A DNA stretch of 64,000 nucleotides from Antribacter soli. GTDB taxonomy: Bacteria > Actinomycetota > Actinomycetes > Actinomycetales > Cellulomonadaceae. The translations under genes and the position numbers were made by a program. How positions within the stretch are numbered: position 1 is the stretch's first letter; every line of letters starts with the position of its first letter. Location of the stretch: NCBI RefSeq assembly GCF_021568775.1, contig NZ_JAKGSG010000046.1:1-64000 (forward strand). Reading direction: 5' to 3'. Shown one piece after another: positions 61,976 to 64,000 of this stretch. A model generated the notes under the pieces. The model saw only the letters and a program-made list of their open reading frames with translations. It did not search any database and had not been told where the DNA came from.

Positions 61976-64000
61976 ATGACGACGACGACCGTCCCGAGCA
62001 CGACCGAGAGCACCCGAGGCACCGCCTGGCGCGCGATGGGCGCCGCCGAGCCGAGCGTCGAGGCGCTGGAGCGGATCGACGCGTGGTGGCGGGCGGCGAA
62101 CTACCTGTCCGTCGGGCAGATCTACCTGCTCGACAACCCGCTGCTCCGTGAGCCGCTGACCCGGGACCACGTCAAGCCGCGCCTGCTGGGCCACTGGGGC
62201 ACCACGCCGGGCCTGACCTTCCTCTACGCGCACCTGAGCCGGGCGATCAAGGAGCGGGAGCAGTCCACGGTCTACGTCACCGGTCCGGGCCACGGCGGCC
62301 CCGGCCTCGTGGCGAGCGCGTACCTGGAGGGCACCTACTCCGAGACGTACTCCGACATCACCCCCGACGCCGAGGGCATGAGGCGCCTGTTCAAGCAGTT
62401 CTCGTTCCCGGGCGGGATCCCGAGCCACGTGGCGCCGGAGACGCCGGGGTCGATCCACGAGGGCGGCGAGCTCGGCTACGCGCTGTCCCACGCGTACGGC
62501 GCCGTGTTCGACAACCCCGACCTGCTGGTCGCGGCGGTGGTGGGTGACGGCGAGGCCGAGACCGGCCCGCTCGCCACGTCGTGGCACTCGAACAAGTTCG
62601 TCAACCCGGCGCAGGACGGCGTCGTGCTGCCGATCCTGCACCTCAACGGGTACAAGATCGCCAACCCGACGGTACTGGCCCGCATCAGCCACGACGAGCT
62701 GCACGACCTCATGGTCGGCTACGGCCACAAGCCGTACTTCTTCGAGGGTGGGTACGACGACTCGGAGTCGGACATCGACTGCCACCGCCGCTTCGCGAAG
62801 CTGCTCGACGAGGTGCTGGACGAGATCGCCGCGATCAAGGCCCGCGCGGCCGAGGGCGACCTGACCCGCCCGATGTGGCCGATGATCGTGTTCAAGACGC
62901 CCAAGGGCTGGAGCGGGCCGGCGACGATCGACGGCAAGAAGACGACCGGCTCGTGGCGCGCCCACCAGGTGCCGCTCGCGAACGCGCGCGACACGAAGGA
63001 GCACCTGGCGGTGCTCGAGAGCTGGCTCAGGTCCTACCGGCCGGAGGAGCTGTTCACCGAGGACGGCAGCATCCTGCCGGACATCGCCGCGCTCACCCCG
63101 ACCGGGACCCTGCGGATGAGCGACAACCCGCACGCGAACGGCGGCCTGCTCCTCAAGGACCTGCGCCTGCCCGACTTCCGCGACTACGCGGTGGATGTCC
63201 CGGTGCCGGGCGGCAGCGTGTCGGAGGCGCCGCGTGTGCTGGGCACCTACCTGACGGACGTGGTTCGCCTGAACCCGACGAACTTCCGCATCTTCGGCCC
63301 GGACGAGACGGCGTCGAACCGCCTGCAGGCGGTGTACGACGTGACGGACAAGCAGTGGAACGCGGAGTACCACAGCCCCGAGGTGGACGAGCACATGGCT
63401 CGGGCGGGCCGCGTCATGGAGATGCTGTCCGAGCACCAGGTGCAGGGCTGGCTGGAGGGCTACCTCCTGACCGGTCGGCACGGGCTGGTGACGAGCTACG
63501 AGGCGTTCATCCACATCGTCGACTCGATGTTCAACCAGCACGCCAAGTGGCTCAAGGTGACGAACCACATCCCGTGGCGCCGTCCCATCGCGTCGCTCAA
63601 CTACCTGCTGTCGAGCCACGTGTGGCGCCAGGACCACAACGGGTTCAGCCACCAGGACCCGGGCTTCATCGACCACGTGGTGAACAAGAAGGCCGAGATC
63701 GTCCGGGTGTACCTGCCGCCGGACGCGAACACCCTCCTGTCCACCTACGACCACTGCCTGCGCAGCCGCCAGTACGTCAACGTGGTCGTCGCGGGCAAGC
63801 AGCCGGCGCCGAACTTCCTGACCATGGACGAGGCGGTCGCGCACTGCACCCGGGGCCTCGGCATCTGGGAGTGGGCCGGCACCGAGGTCGCGGGCGAGCA
63901 GCCGGACGTGGTGCTCGCCGCTGCCGGCGACGTGCCGACCCTCGAGGTCCTGGCCGCCGCCGACATCCTGCGCCGTGAGCTGCCGGGCCTGAAGGTCCGC
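61976..64000 (+). CDS. xfp: Phosphoketolase, partial at the window end
   Basis: The first 675 residues of a thiamine diphosphate enzyme that splits xylulose-5-phosphate or fructose-6-phosphate into acetyl phosphate and a shorter sugar phosphate. The sequence contains [57 protein letters not shown], the diphosphate motif [20 protein letters not shown], and [19 protein letters not shown]. Full enzymes are about 800 residues, so about 125 are missing. ATG 61976 is chosen with AGGAG upstream. It is the last gene of the window; the frame stays open to base 64000. Confidence 0.93.
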   Translation, partial: MTTTTVPSTTESTRGTAWRAMGAAEPSVEALERIDAWWRAANYLSVGQIYLLDNPLLREPLTRDHVKPRLLGHWGTTPGLTFLYAHLSRAIKEREQSTVYVTGPGHGGPGLVASAYLEGTYSETYSDITPDAEGMRRLFKQFSFPGGIPSHVAPETPGSIHEGGELGYALSHAYGAVFDNPDLLVAAVVGDGEAETGPLATSWHSNKFVNPAQDGVVLPILHLNGYKIANPTVLARISHDELHDLMVGYGHKPYFFEGGYDDSESDIDCHRRFAKLLDEVLDEIAAIKARAAEGDLTRPMWPMIVFKTPKGWSGPATIDGKKTTGSWRAHQVPLANARDTKEHLAVLESWLRSYRPEELFTEDGSILPDIAALTPTGTLRMSDNPHANGGLLLKDLRLPDFRDYAVDVPVPGGSVSEAPRVLGTYLTDVVRLNPTNFRIFGPDETASNRLQAVYDVTDKQWNAEYHSPEVDEHMARAGRVMEMLSEHQVQGWLEGYLLTGRHGLVTSYEAFIHIVDSMFNQHAKWLKVTNHIPWRRPIASLNYLLSSHVWRQDHNGFSHQDPGFIDHVVNKKAEIVRVYLPPDANTLLSTYDHCLRSRQYVNVVVAGKQPAPNFLTMDEAVAHCTRGLGIWEWAGTEVAGEQPDVVLAAAGDVPTLEVLAAADILRRELPGLKVR

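Overview
The window reads as chromosomal DNA of a high-GC Gram-positive bacterium (Actinomycetota, most likely Micrococcales). The signs are near-universal G/C third positions, frequent GTG starts, many leaderless promoters (a TANNNT -10 box 6 to 8 bases before the start codon), and actinobacterial families such as DUF3017, DUF6350, DUF3817, Septum_form and SURF1. The secreted GH43 and the GH51 enzyme suggest a plant-polysaccharide degrader such as Cellulomonas, Cellulosimicrobium or Isoptericola; the genus is inference. There are no rRNA or tRNA genes, CRISPR arrays or intact insertion sequences.

Layout. 1-3400: a tandemly duplicated locus for dispanin/Septum_form membrane proteins, with one copy of its second gene decayed. 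3400-4960: a secreted GH43 enzyme with a ricin-type domain. 4960-9130: DUF3017, a flavin reductase, a TfoX-like protein, and purH behind a ZTP riboswitch. 9240-14150: an accessory block (a two-domain Septum_form protein, and a TetR/SDR/KstD-like flavoprotein regulon sharing one operator) lying between purH and purN. 14180-18565: purN, DUF6350, sucD, sucC. 18750-19560: a small HTH plus Clp-N operon under paired operators. 19636-26472: a four-gene envelope module present twice in tandem. 26710-34513: pcrA, a methyltransferase, a GNAT enzyme, an S9 peptidase, a thioesterase and two membrane proteins. 34800-41812: a sulfur assimilation operon behind a cysteine-rich leaderless uORF whose 3' RNA can pair with the first ribosome binding site; a second Cys-containing small ORF precedes the ABC transporter genes. 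41832-46770: a PspC histidine kinase, LuxR regulator and LiaF-like envelope-stress locus. 46922-50377: GT4 glycosyltransferase, GH51 arabinofuranosidase with a LacI-type operator, orphan A24 peptidase. 50549-56413: guaA, a heterodimeric ABC exporter with one degraded nucleotide site, DUF3817. 56711-61775: YceI, GNAT, a PrsW-type membrane protein with a toxin-like C-terminal tip followed by a coupled putative immunity gene, and SURF1. The window ends inside a phosphoketolase gene.

How genes work together. The sulfur operon combines sulfonate-type import, APS/PAPS reduction, sulfite reduction and synthesis of the siroheme that sulfite reductase needs. purN, purH and guaA belong to purine synthesis. 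The kinase, regulator and PspC/LiaF genes look like one stress circuit. The strongest candidates for something undescribed are the duplicated four-gene envelope module and the PrsW-toxin/immunity pair. All functions come from reading sequence; no database search was run.
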